A model generated the notes under the pieces. That model was not told the DNA's origin. It saw only the letters and a program-made list of their open reading frames with translations, and made no database searches. A stretch of DNA of 64,000 bases from Sulfurivermis sp040755915. GTDB taxonomy: Bacteria; Pseudomonadota; Gammaproteobacteria; Thiohalomonadales; Thiohalomonadaceae. Each line of letters starts with the position of its first letter. The first letter of the stretch is position 1. Below, in pieces: positions 1 to 8,023 of the stretch. A program made the translations under genes and the position numbers. The DNA is taken from the NCBI GenBank assembly GCA_040755915.1, contig JBFLWM010000037.1, positions 21,128 through 85,127 of the forward strand. Direction: 5' to 3'.

Positions 1-314
1 AGCTTGTCTTGTCCGGGGGGGAGGCGCCCACTATACTGCCGCCTGAATCGCCGGCCCTGCACCTGATCCAGCAGGTACGTGACGAGGCCCACCGCTTCGC
101 CATCACCGGACACCGCCAGCGCCGGGCCAAGGCGCGGCGCACTTCGAGCCTGGAGGATGTCCCCGGTCTCGGCCCCAAACGCCGCCAGCAGCTGCTGCGC
201 CAGTTCGGGGGACTACAGGAGGTGGCGCGCGCCGGTGTAGAAGACCTGGCCAAGGTCCACGGCATCAGCCGCCAGCTCGCGCAACGCATTTACGACGCCC
301 TGCATCCGGAATGA
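1..314 (+). CDS. uvrC: UvrABC excinuclease subunit C, C-terminal fragment
   Basis: Only the last ~104 codons are in the window; the frame is open from base 3, so the gene starts upstream. UvrC makes the dual incisions in nucleotide excision repair. The visible part ends with the tandem helix-hairpin-helix region: a first hairpin around VPGLGPKRRQQLL and a second around VHGISRQLAQRIY, preceded by the conserved HRFAITGHRQRRAKAR stretch that precedes it in UvrC. The UvrC-pgsA-tRNA order is the common gammaproteobacterial arrangement (uvrY-uvrC-pgsA-glyW-cysT-leuZ in E. coli), which supports the call. Confidence 0.95.
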   Translation, partial: LVLSGGEAPTILPPESPALHLIQQVRDEAHRFAITGHRQRRAKARRTSSLEDVPGLGPKRRQQLLRQFGGLQEVARAGVEDLAKVHGISRQLAQRIYDALHPE

Positions 315-320
315 GGTTCG

Positions 321-920
321 ATGCTCAACATTCCCAACAGCCTGACCCTGCTGCGCATCGCCCTGATCCCGGTGTTCGTGCTGTTTTTCTATCTGCCTGT
401 CGGCTGGTCGCACCTGATCACTACCGCCATCTTCGCCCTGGCCGCCGTTACCGACTGGCTGGACGGCTATCTGGCGCGGCGCCTCGGCGCAACCTCCGCC
501 TTCGGCGCCTTTCTCGACCCGGTGGCTGACAAACTGATGGTGGCTACGGCGCTGGTGTTGCTGGTGGACCGCAACCCGACCGACTATCACGGCATCCTCA
601 TGGCGCTGCCGGCGGCCATCATCGTCGGGCGCGAGATCACCATCTCCGCCCTGCGCGAGTGGATGGCGGAAGTGGGGGCCACGCGCAAGGTGGCGGTGAA
701 CTACATCGGCAAGGTGAAGACCACGGCACAGATGGTGGCACTGCTGCTGCTGCTGTATCGCGAGCCGCTGTACGGTATCGACGCGGCAGAACTGGGTTTT
801 TGGCTGTTGTATGTGGCGGCCGCGCTGACCCTGTGGTCGATGACGGTATATCTGATGGCGGCCTGGCCGGTGCTGCTGGATGGCAAAAAAACAGCGGCAG
901 ACGAACAAAAAGGCGCTTGA
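321..920 (+). CDS. pgsA: CDP-diacylglycerol--glycerol-3-phosphate 3-phosphatidyltransferase
   Basis: This 199-aa membrane enzyme makes phosphatidylglycerol phosphate, the committed step to PG and cardiolipin. The CDP-alcohol phosphatidyltransferase signature D-x2-DG-x2-AR-x8-G-x3-D-x3-D is complete (D45, D48, G49, A52, R53, G62, D66, D70). Several hydrophobic helices flank it, as expected for an inner-membrane enzyme. It starts at ATG 321, six bases after the uvrC stop, so the two are probably co-transcribed. Its stop codon lies inside the -35 hexamer of the promoter for the tRNA genes that follow. Confidence 0.95.
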   Translation: MLNIPNSLTLLRIALIPVFVLFFYLPVGWSHLITTAIFALAAVTDWLDGYLARRLGATSAFGAFLDPVADKLMVATALVLLVDRNPTDYHGILMALPAAIIVGREITISALREWMAEVGATRKVAVNYIGKVKTTAQMVALLLLLYREPLYGIDAAELGFWLLYVAAALTLWSMTVYLMAAWPVLLDGKKTAADEQKGA

Positions 921-944
921 CAGCAGGCGCGCCATCACTAAAAT
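917..944 (+). promoter_or_regulatory. Near-consensus sigma-70 promoter for the tRNA genes
   Basis: TTGACA (917-922) and TAAAAT (939-944) are separated by 16 bp, giving a start near 951, about 13 bases before tRNA-Gly. The -35 overlaps the end of pgsA. Near-consensus hexamers are typical of stable-RNA promoters. Confidence 0.75.
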
Positions 945-963
945 AGGCGGCTCATTTGGCAGC

Positions 964-1039
<76 letters not shown>

Positions 1040-1045
1040 ATTCCG

Positions 1046-1077
1046 AAACCCCGGACAAGTAGCTGCCCGGGGTTTTT
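1046..1077 (+). terminator. Intrinsic terminator after tRNA-Gly
   Basis: AACCCCGG (1047-1054) pairs with CCGGGGTT (1067-1074) and is followed by a T run. It lies between tRNA-Gly and tRNA-Cys, so it may end or attenuate the tRNA transcript, or act as a processing hairpin. Confidence 0.65.
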
Positions 1078-1109
1078 CATTTCGGCGCCGCTGGCGCCAC
1101 AGCAGTTTC

Positions 1110-1183
1110 GGCTGGATGGCAGAGTGGTTATGCAGCGGCCTGCAAAGCCGTGTACCTCGGTTCGATTCCGGGTCCAGCCTCCA
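1110..1183 (+). tRNA. cysT: tRNA-Cys (GCA)
   Basis: A 74-nt cloverleaf with acceptor stem GGCTGGA.../...TCCAGCC, anticodon GCA in the loop CTGCAAA, T-loop GTTCGATTC and encoded CCA. Confidence 0.96.
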
Positions 1184-1244
1184 CTTTATTCTCGTTGCTT
1201 GCGGTAACACCGGTCCCCGGTAGAATTGCGTACGTCACACCCTT

Positions 1245-1331
1245 GCCCGGGTGGCGAAATTGGTAGACGCAAGGGACTTAAAATCCCTCGGTGGCAACAC
1301 CGTACCGGTTCGATTCCGGTCCCGGGCACCA
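1245..1331 (+). tRNA. leuZ: tRNA-Leu (TAA)
   Basis: An 87-nt class II tRNA with acceptor stem GCCCGGG.../...CCCGGGC, anticodon TAA in ACTTAAAA, a long variable arm (TCGGTGGCAACACCGT), T-loop GTTCGATTC and encoded CCA. No clear terminator follows; the 79 bases to the ppsR stop show nothing else. Confidence 0.97.
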
Positions 1332-1410
1332 CTTCCTTCCTGAGTTATCTCTGATCTGCTTTCACTCTGCGGTGCAATGCAACACGGCGAGGGTGATCCT
1401 TATTCTCGCT

Positions 1411-2259
1411 TCAGCCCGACAGGCGACGCTTCAGGCCTGCGGTCTGCAGGATGGTGGTGGAGATTTCTTCGATGGACATGTGGGTGGTATTGAGGAAGCG
1501 GATGCCTTCCTTGCGGTACAGGCTCTCCACCGCATCCACTTCCAGCTGGCACTGGGTGGACTGGGCGTAGCGGCTGTTGGGGCGGCGTTCGCTGCGGATC
1601 TGCTGCAGGCGATCGGGGTCGATGGTGAGGCCGAACAGTTTCTCGCGGTGCGGGCGCAGGGCCTCGGGCAGGGCGCGCAGCTGCAGGTCTTCCTCGGTGA
1701 GCGGGTAGTTGGCGGCATAGACGCCGTATTGCAGGGCGAGGAACAGCGAGGTGGGCGTCTTGCCGGAGCGCGATACGCCGGTGAGGATGATATCGGCGGA
1801 ACCGTAGTTGCGCGTGGTGACACCGTCGTCGTTGTTGAGGGCGAAGTTGAGCGCCTCGATGCGCGCGGTGTAGTTGGCGAAATTGCCCATGCCGTGGGAG
1901 CGGCCCATGACGTGGGAGGCCTTGATGCCCAGTTCCGCCTCCAGCGGCGCGTTGAAGGCATCGAAGAAATCGAGCACCAGGGCGCGGCAGTCACGCCGCA
2001 TCTGTTCCAGCAGCGCGGTGTCCACCAGGGTACTGAACACGATGGGACGCACGCCATCCTGCTCCATCACCCCGTTGATGCGTTGCACCGCCTCGGCCAT
2101 CTTCTCGGCGGTGTCGAGAAAGGGCAGGCGGGTGTAACTGAACTCCACGCCGTCGAACTGCGTCATCATGCTGTGGCCGAGGGTCTCGGCAGTGATGCCG
2201 GTACGGTCGGAGACGAAGAATACGGGGCGGTGCTGCATTTCCGGTTTCGGCACGATCAT
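1411..2259 (-). CDS. ppsR: Phosphoenolpyruvate synthase regulatory protein (bifunctional kinase/pyrophosphorylase)
   Basis: A 282-aa member of the DUF299/PSRP family. In characterised relatives this protein switches PEP synthase or pyruvate phosphate dikinase off and on by ADP-dependent phosphorylation and Pi-dependent dephosphorylation of an active-site threonine. The P-loop-like motif GVSRSGKTPTSLFLA is present near residue 155, and the N-terminus FFVSDRTGITAETLG is characteristic. It lies immediately downstream of ppsA on the same strand, separated by 144 bases that carry a 17-bp inverted repeat. The pairing with ppsA indicates that PEP synthase, rather than PPDK, is the target. Confidence 0.93.
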   Translation of the reverse strand: MIVPKPEMQHRPVFFVSDRTGITAETLGHSMMTQFDGVEFSYTRLPFLDTAEKMAEAVQRINGVMEQDGVRPIVFSTLVDTALLEQMRRDCRALVLDFFDAFNAPLEAELGIKASHVMGRSHGMGNFANYTARIEALNFALNNDDGVTTRNYGSADIILTGVSRSGKTPTSLFLALQYGVYAANYPLTEEDLQLRALPEALRPHREKLFGLTIDPDRLQQIRSERRPNSRYAQSTQCQLEVDAVESLYRKEGIRFLNTTHMSIEEISTTILQTAGLKRRLSG

Positions 2260-2292
2260 TTTCCTTGTTGTTGAATCGCCCCACCAGGCAGC

Positions 2293-2397
2293 AGGTACGA
2301 GAGACGAGGGACGAGGTGCGAGGGGATGAACTCGCTATGCTCGTGCCGTATATAAATTGGCTGCGCGCAGCGCACTCCTGCCTCGTCTCTCGTACCT
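2293..2397. repeat. 17-bp perfect inverted repeat between ppsA and ppsR
   Basis: AGGTACGAGAGACGAGG (2293-2309) is the exact reverse complement of 2381-2397, with a 71-base intervening segment that includes partial repeats of the arm (GACGAGGTGCGAGGG). It fills most of the ppsA-ppsR gap and could be a MITE-like insertion or a differential-expression hairpin. There is no T tract. Confidence 0.6.
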
Positions 2398-2403
2398 CTG
2401 TTC

Positions 2404-4824
2404 TTATTTCCCCTGCTGGCTGGCGATGTACAGCCAGGTGTCGACCACGGTGTCCGGGTTGAGCGACACGCTGCTGATGCCTTCCTTCACCAGCCAGTCG
2501 GCCAGGTCGGGATAGTCGGACGGGCCCTGGCCGCAGATACCGACGTATTTGCCCTTGGCCTTGGCGGCATGGATCGCCATGCTGAGCAGCTTCTTCACCG
2601 CCGGGTTGCGCTCGTCGAACAGATGGGCGATGAGGGCGGAGTCGCGGTCCAGACCGAGGCTGAGCTGGGTCATGTCGTTGGAGCCGATGGAGAAACCGTC
2701 GAAGTATTCGAGGAACTCGTCGGCCAGCACCGCATTGGACGGGATCTCGCACATCATGATCACGCGCAGGCCGTTCTCGCCTCGCTTCAGGCCATTCTCC
2801 GCCAGCAGCTTGACCACCTGATCCGCCTCTTCCAGGGTGCGGCAGAAGGGGATCATCACCTCGACATTGGTGAGGCCCATCTCGTCGCGCACCTTGCGCA
2901 GGGCGCGGCATTCCAGTTCGAAGCAGGGACGGAAATCCTCCGACAGGTAGCGCGAGGTGCCGCGGAAACCGATCATCGGATTCTCTTCGTGCGGTTCGAA
3001 ACCTTCGCCTGCCAGCAGGTTGGCGTATTCGTTGGACTTGAAGTCCGACATGCGCACGATCACCGGCTTCGGATTGAAGGCGGCGGCGAGGGTGGCGATG
3101 CCCTCGGTCAGCTTCTCGACGTAGAAACTGACCGGGTCGCGGTAGCCGGCCATGCGCTTGTGGATGGCCTTCTTGATGTCGTCGCTCTGGTTGTCGAAGT
3201 CCAGCAGCGCCTTCGGGTGCACGCCGATGGTGGAGTTGATGATGAACTCCAGACGGGCGAGGCCGATGCCGGCGTTGGGGATGTTGGCGAACTCGAAGGC
3301 ATGGCCCGGGTTGCCGATGTTCATCATGATCTTCACCGGCAGGTCCGGCATCTTGCCGGCATCGGCGCGCTGTACCTCGAAGTCCAGCTTGCCCTTGTAG
3401 ATGTGACCGGTGTCGCCTTCGGCACAGGACACGGTGACCTCGTCGCCGTCCTTGATGTGGCGGGTGGCGTCGCCGCAGCCGACCACGGCAGGAATACCCA
3501 GCTCACGGGCGATGATCGCCGCGTGGCAGGTGCGACCACCGCGGTTGGTGACGATGGCGGAGGCGCGCTTCATGATCGGCTCCCAGTCCGGGTCGGTCAT
3601 GTCGGTGACCAGCACGTCGCCGGGTTTCACCGAGCTCATCTGCGAGATATCCATGATGATGCGCGCCGGACCGGCGCCGATGCGCTGGCCGATGGCACGG
3701 CCCTGCGACAGCACTTCGCCCTTTTCCTTCAGGCGGTAGCGCTCGATCATCTGGCCGTTGGCGCGGCTCTTCACCGTCTCCGGACGGGCCTGCACGATGT
3801 AGACCTTGTTGTCGGTGCCGTCCAGCGCCCACTCGATGTCCATCGGGCGCTTGTAGTGTTGTTCGATGATCACCGCCTGGCGCGCGAGGTCGAGCAGCTG
3901 TTCGTCGCTGAGGCAGAAGCGCTGACGCTCGGACTCGGCCACGTCCACCGTCTTGGTGGTCTTGCCGTGGGCGGAGCTGTCGCCGTAGATCATCTTGATC
4001 GCCTTGCTGCCCAGCTTGCGGCTGAGGATGGCGTGCTTGCCGGCGGCGAGGGCGGGCTTGTAGACGTAGAACTCGTCCGGATTCACCGCGCCCTGCACCA
4101 CGGTTTCACCCAGGCCGTAGGCGCCGGTGATGAACACCGCATCGCGGAAGCCGGACTCGGTATCGAGAGTGAACATCACGCCGGCGGCGCCGATGTCGGA
4201 GCGGGCCATGCGCTGGATGCCGGCGGACAGCGCCACCTCATGGTGCTCGAAGTTGTGATGCACGCGGTAGGCAATGGCACGGTCGTTGTAGAGCGAGGCG
4301 AACACGTGGTGGATCGCCGTCAGCACGTTGTCCAGGCCGCGCACGTTGAGGTAGGTCTCCTGCTGGCCGGCGAAGGAGGCGTCGGGCAGGTCCTCGGCGG
4401 TGGCGGAGGAGCGCACGGCGACGGCAACTTCGCCGCCGGCCTTTTCCTCCATCTTGCGCCAGGCGGCGGTGATGGCGGCGTTGAGCGAGTCGGGGAAGGG
4501 GGTGTCGATGATCCACTGGCGGATCTCGGCGCCGGCGCGGGCCAGTTCCTCGACGTCATCGATGTCGAGCTTGCTGACGCGGGCATTGATGCGTTCGGCC
4601 AGGTGGCCGTGGCGCAGGAATTCGCGGAAGGCGGCAGAGGTGGTGGCAAAGCCGTCCGGCACTCGCACGCCGGCGGCGGTGAGCCCCCGGATCATTTCGC
4701 CCAGGGAGGCATTCTTGCCGCCCACCCGCGCCACATCATCCATGCCGAGAGACTCGAACCAGATTACGCGTTCGTCCACTGTTACACCCCTTTGTTCGGT
4801 TGGTGGTTGGATCATGGAAGTCAT
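2404..4824 (-). CDS. ppsA: Phosphoenolpyruvate synthase
   Basis: An ~806-aa PEP synthase that converts pyruvate + ATP + water to PEP + AMP + Pi, the entry to gluconeogenesis from pyruvate. The N-terminal pyruvate/phosphate dikinase ATP-binding domain begins WFESLGMDDVARVGGKNASLGEM. The swivelling domain carries the phosphohistidine motif GGRTCHAAIIARELG near residue 430, and the C-terminal PEP-binding domain includes FSIGSNDMTQL and the GICGQGPSD loop. ATG at 4824 has an AGGGGA sequence at good spacing; ATG 4830 is an alternative. ppsR follows. Downstream of the rnf genes on the same strand, it would use pyruvate made or consumed by the large PFOR. Confidence 0.95.
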   Translation of the reverse strand: MTSMIQPPTEQRGVTVDERVIWFESLGMDDVARVGGKNASLGEMIRGLTAAGVRVPDGFATTSAAFREFLRHGHLAERINARVSKLDIDDVEELARAGAEIRQWIIDTPFPDSLNAAITAAWRKMEEKAGGEVAVAVRSSATAEDLPDASFAGQQETYLNVRGLDNVLTAIHHVFASLYNDRAIAYRVHHNFEHHEVALSAGIQRMARSDIGAAGVMFTLDTESGFRDAVFITGAYGLGETVVQGAVNPDEFYVYKPALAAGKHAILSRKLGSKAIKMIYGDSSAHGKTTKTVDVAESERQRFCLSDEQLLDLARQAVIIEQHYKRPMDIEWALDGTDNKVYIVQARPETVKSRANGQMIERYRLKEKGEVLSQGRAIGQRIGAGPARIIMDISQMSSVKPGDVLVTDMTDPDWEPIMKRASAIVTNRGGRTCHAAIIARELGIPAVVGCGDATRHIKDGDEVTVSCAEGDTGHIYKGKLDFEVQRADAGKMPDLPVKIMMNIGNPGHAFEFANIPNAGIGLARLEFIINSTIGVHPKALLDFDNQSDDIKKAIHKRMAGYRDPVSFYVEKLTEGIATLAAAFNPKPVIVRMSDFKSNEYANLLAGEGFEPHEENPMIGFRGTSRYLSEDFRPCFELECRALRKVRDEMGLTNVEVMIPFCRTLEEADQVVKLLAENGLKRGENGLRVIMMCEIPSNAVLADEFLEYFDGFSIGSNDMTQLSLGLDRDSALIAHLFDERNPAVKKLLSMAIHAAKAKGKYVGICGQGPSDYPDLADWLVKEGISSVSLNPDTVVDTWLYIASQQGK

Positions 4825-4866
4825 CACCATTCCCCTGGGCCGGTCCGTTGTCCGGAACCCCTGTCG

Positions 4867-5073
4867 TTATTGAAGTTCGGCATCGCGCTTGCGGCAGTGA
4901 TCGACACTGGCACAGGCGCATTTGCCGGTTCCACACCCGGCGCCCGCCTCGCGGTAGGCACCGAACTCGGGATGACGGCGGGCAAAGGCCCGCGCCATCT
5001 TCTGCACGGCGATCCATCCCAGCAACAACATCAGGATAGCACCGCCGGCCATGAGAAATTGCGTCAGCATCAT
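4867..5073 (-). CDS. Small membrane protein with Cys-rich tail, at the end of the rnf operon
   Basis: A 68-aa protein with one hydrophobic helix (residues ~3-25) followed by a basic segment and a Cys cluster C-x4-C-x-C-x5-C at residues ~47-59. Its ATG overlaps the rnfA stop by 4 bases, implying translational coupling to the Rnf complex. The architecture resembles NqrM/DUF539, the small membrane protein needed to mature the related Na+-NQR, but I could not confirm that family by sequence. A role in iron or Fe-S/flavin maturation of Rnf is inference from position and shape. Confidence 0.7.
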   Translation of the reverse strand: MMLTQFLMAGGAILMLLLGWIAVQKMARAFARRHPEFGAYREAGAGCGTGKCACASVDHCRKRDAELQ

Positions 5074-5654
5074 TGCGCCCCCAGGCCGGCAAAGCCCATG
5101 AAGGCCAATGACAGGATGCCGGCCAGCATCAGGCTGAGCGCCGCGCCCTGGCTTATGCTCGGCACTTCGGCCAGCTCCAGCTTCTCGCGCAGGCCGGCCA
5201 TCAGCACCAGGGCCAGGATGAAGCCGGCGCCGGCACCCAGGGCGTAGCTCACCGACTGCACGAAGTTGTATTCCTTGGCGGTCTGGAACAGGGCCAGGCC
5301 GAGGATGGCGCAGTTGGTGGTGATCAGGGGCAGGAAGATGCCGAGGGCGCGGAACAGCGCCGGGCTGAATTTCTTCATGCTCATCTCCACCAACTGCACG
5401 GCGGAGGCGATCACCGCGATGTAGCTGATGAGGCGCAGGAACTCCAGGTCGTAGGCCACCAGCAGGCTGTTGATGGCATAGGCGCAGATGGAACTGATCA
5501 GCATCACCAGGGTGGTGGCGAAGCCCATGGACACGGCCGTCTTCAGCTTGGCGGACACGCCGAGGAACGGGCAGATGCCGAGGAACAGCGCCAGCACGAA
5601 ATTGTTGACGATGGCGGCGTTGAGGAAGATGAAGGTGAGGGAATCAGCGTGCAT
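5070..5654 (-). CDS. rnfA: Rnf electron transport complex subunit A
   Basis: A 194-aa integral membrane subunit of the ion-translocating ferredoxin:NAD+ oxidoreductase, with six predicted helices. It has the RnfA/NqrE hallmarks NNFVLALFLGICPFLGVS near the N-terminus and LPLITTNCAILGLAL mid-protein, each holding a half-membrane Cys used for the Fe-S centre between RnfA and RnfE/RnfD. It overlaps rnfE upstream by 11 bases, so the block C-D-G-E-A is one tightly packed operon read leftwards. Confidence 0.96.
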   Translation of the reverse strand: MHADSLTFIFLNAAIVNNFVLALFLGICPFLGVSAKLKTAVSMGFATTLVMLISSICAYAINSLLVAYDLEFLRLISYIAVIASAVQLVEMSMKKFSPALFRALGIFLPLITTNCAILGLALFQTAKEYNFVQSVSYALGAGAGFILALVLMAGLREKLELAEVPSISQGAALSLMLAGILSLAFMGFAGLGAQ

Positions 5655-6297
5655 GGACGGTCTCCTCCTTCAGTTCCAGACGGGTTTTGCGCTCGCGCAG
5701 CCAGTTGAACAGCAGCAGCCAGGCGCCCAGCACGAAGAAACCGCCCGGCGGCAGGATCATCACCACCCAGGGCTCGAACTGTGCGCCGAACACGCTGAAG
5801 CCGAGCAGGGTGCCGCTGCCGAGCAGTTCACGCACGCTGCCCAGGCAGAGCAGGGCGATGGTGAAGCCGGCGCCCATGCCGAGGCCGCTGACAATGGCCT
5901 TGAGGGGACGATTCTTGGAGGCGAAGGCCTCGGCGCGGCCGAGGATGATGCAGTTCACCACGATGAGCTGAATGAAGGCGCCCAGCGCGTTGTACAGGTC
6001 CAGGCTGATGGCCTGAATGATGTAGTCGACGATGGTGACGAAGGTGGCGATGATCACGATGTAGGTGGCGATGCGCACCTGCTTGGGGATCACGTTGCGC
6101 AGCAGCGACACCAGGGTGCTGGAGCCGATCAGTACGAAGGTGGTGGCCACGCCCATGGCGATGGCGTTCATCACCGAGTTGGTGACGGCCAGCACCGGAC
6201 ACATGCCGAGCAGCATCACGAAGACCGGATTCTCGCGCCAGATGCCTTCCAGGAAGGTATCGGCGGTGATGGTGTCGTCTCTCTTGCGCCCGGCCAT
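5644..6297 (-). CDS. rnfE: Rnf electron transport complex subunit E
   Basis: A 217-aa membrane subunit homologous to RnfA. Characteristic segments are ENPVFVMLLGMCPVLAVTNS near the start and FIQLIVVNCIILGRAEAFAS mid-protein, again each with a membrane Cys. Start chosen at ATG 6297 (MAGRKRDD), which overlaps the rnfG stop by one base; the open frame extends further upstream but only as rnfG antisense-phase sequence. Confidence 0.95.
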   Translation of the reverse strand: MAGRKRDDTITADTFLEGIWRENPVFVMLLGMCPVLAVTNSVMNAIAMGVATTFVLIGSSTLVSLLRNVIPKQVRIATYIVIIATFVTIVDYIIQAISLDLYNALGAFIQLIVVNCIILGRAEAFASKNRPLKAIVSGLGMGAGFTIALLCLGSVRELLGSGTLLGFSVFGAQFEPWVVMILPPGGFFVLGAWLLLFNWLRERKTRLELKEETVHAR

Positions 6298-6971
6298 CAG
6301 GGTTGTACCTTCAGTTGGTCGACATGCGGATGCAGGCGCGGCAGCAGCATCTGCGCGCTGTTGTTCAGGCCCTTGCCCACCGCCGTGGAGGTGATGGTGG
6401 CGCCGGAGATGGCATCGATCTGCCACGGCCCCGTCTTGCTGCCGTGCTTGACGGTGACGATGGCATTGGCCAGTTGTTTGCCGTCGGCGGCGAGGCGCGC
6501 GTCCAGCGGAAAATTGGCGAGGAACTTGGCGTCCTTGACGATCTTGTCGCCCAGGCCAGGGGTTTCCGTCGACTGCAGCACGGCAAAGCCGGTGATGCAC
6601 TCACAGGCCGGGTCGTAGCCGTAGAGGATGCGCACGATGTCCTGGTAGCCGCGCGCACCGGCCTCGGCGGCGATGCCCTTGAGGCGGCCGTCGGCGTCAT
6701 AGGCGGCGTACACCCTGGTGCCGCTGCCGCCCTCGCTGGCCGGGCGCACGCCGTTGTCGTCGACCAGAAAGTCGCGTCGCGTGGTGGCGCCGGGCAACAC
6801 CTGGAATACGGCGCGCTCGATGGCACGCTGGCGGTTTTCCTCGATGCGCGGCAGGGTGAGCTGGTAGGTCAGCACCACCAGAAAACCGGACAGCATGGCG
6901 ATGCCGCCCAGCACCTGGATCATGCGGCTGCTGGAAGCGGGCGCGGCGGGGAGCGGTGCCGTGCTGCTCAT
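6297..6971 (-). CDS. rnfG: Rnf electron transport complex subunit G (covalent FMN protein)
   Basis: A 224-aa subunit with one N-terminal transmembrane helix (residues ~18-40) and a periplasmic FMN-binding domain. The flavinylation motif SGATITSTAVGKGL near residue 200 provides the threonine to which FMN is attached by ApbE via a phosphoester bond. ATG 6971 overlaps the rnfD stop in an ATGA arrangement. No apbE gene is in the window. Confidence 0.94.
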   Translation of the reverse strand: MSSTAPLPAAPASSSRMIQVLGGIAMLSGFLVVLTYQLTLPRIEENRQRAIERAVFQVLPGATTRRDFLVDDNGVRPASEGGSGTRVYAAYDADGRLKGIAAEAGARGYQDIVRILYGYDPACECITGFAVLQSTETPGLGDKIVKDAKFLANFPLDARLAADGKQLANAIVTVKHGSKTGPWQIDAISGATITSTAVGKGLNNSAQMLLPRLHPHVDQLKVQP

Positions 6972-8023
6972 GATTTGGCTCCACTCTTGCGCGCACCGTA
7001 GATGCGCGGCTGGGTGATGTGTTCGATCAGCGGCGACAGGGCGTTGCCGAGCAGGATGGCATACATCACGCCCTCGGACAGGCCGCCGAAGTAGCGGATG
7101 ATGACGGTGAGCACGCCGATGAACAGGCCGTAGATCCACACGCCCCACGGCGTCACCGGCGAGGCGACCATGTCGCTGGCCATGAACAGCGCACCCAGCA
7201 TCAGGCCGCCGGAGAACAGCACGAACAGCGGCGTCGGGTAGTGCTGATCATTGAGCAGATGGAACACCAGCGCGGTGACGAAGGCGCCGAGCAGCACAGC
7301 GCTGGGGATGCGCCAGTCCATCATGCGCCGCGCCGCGAGGTAGATGCCGCACAGCAGGATCAGCAGGGCCGAGGTCTCGCCCGCGGAACCGGCCACCATG
7401 CCGGTGAACAGGTCGCTGGTGCTGGTAATGACGCCCTCGAATTTCCACTGCGCCAGCGGCGTGGCGCCGCTGAAACTGTCCACCTGCTGTTTGCTCCATT
7501 CGCCCACCGCCGGCGGCGTCATGAAGGGCAGGGCCAGGGTGGAGGGGATGAACTCCACGAAGCGGCCGGGCAGGCCGGCCGGCGTCCAGGTGGTGATGGC
7601 GACCGGGAAGGCCGCCTGCACGAAGGCGCGGCCCACCAGGGCGGGATTGAACACGTTGTAGCCGAGGCCGCCGAACAGGGTCTTGCCCAGGGCAATGGCG
7701 ATGAAGCCGGCAACGGCGCCCATCCACAGCGGAAAACCGGGCGGTAAGGTGAGTGCCAGCAGCAGGCCGGTGATGGCGGCGCTCCAGTCGCTCAGGGTGT
7801 TGCCGCGGCCGGCGCTGCGCGAGAAGACATATTCGGTGGCGAGGCAACTGGCGGTTACGACGAGGATCAGGGCCAGGGCGCTGATGCCGAACTGCCACAC
7901 CGCGAAGGCGGCGATGGGCAGCAGCGCATAGACCACGTTGCGCATGATCTGCTCCACCGTCGGCGCCGCCTTGACGTGCGGCGAGGTGCGGAGTTCGATA
8001 TGCGGTTGTTGCGGCTTGTTCAT
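6968..8023 (-). CDS. rnfD: Rnf electron transport complex subunit D (covalent FMN protein)
   Basis: A 351-aa multi-helix subunit of the NqrB/RnfD family. The second covalent FMN site is SFSGATPLA near residue 185. GYNVFNPALVGRAFVQAAFP and the C-terminal YAILLGNALSPLIEHITQPR are typical. ATG 8023 (MNKPQQPHIEL) is chosen because it overlaps the rnfC stop by one base and matches the family start. Confidence 0.95.
   Translation of the reverse strand: MNKPQQPHIELRTSPHVKAAPTVEQIMRNVVYALLPIAAFAVWQFGISALALILVVTASCLATEYVFSRSAGRGNTLSDWSAAITGLLLALTLPPGFPLWMGAVAGFIAIALGKTLFGGLGYNVFNPALVGRAFVQAAFPVAITTWTPAGLPGRFVEFIPSTLALPFMTPPAVGEWSKQQVDSFSGATPLAQWKFEGVITSTSDLFTGMVAGSAGETSALLILLCGIYLAARRMMDWRIPSAVLLGAFVTALVFHLLNDQHYPTPLFVLFSGGLMLGALFMASDMVASPVTPWGVWIYGLFIGVLTVIIRYFGGLSEGVMYAILLGNALSPLIEHITQPRIYGARKSGAKS

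Noticed and set aside
2569..5247. 892-codon plus-strand frame over ppsA
   Set aside because: Antisense shadow of PEP synthase, repetitive His/Gln/Arg/Val composition and no motif.
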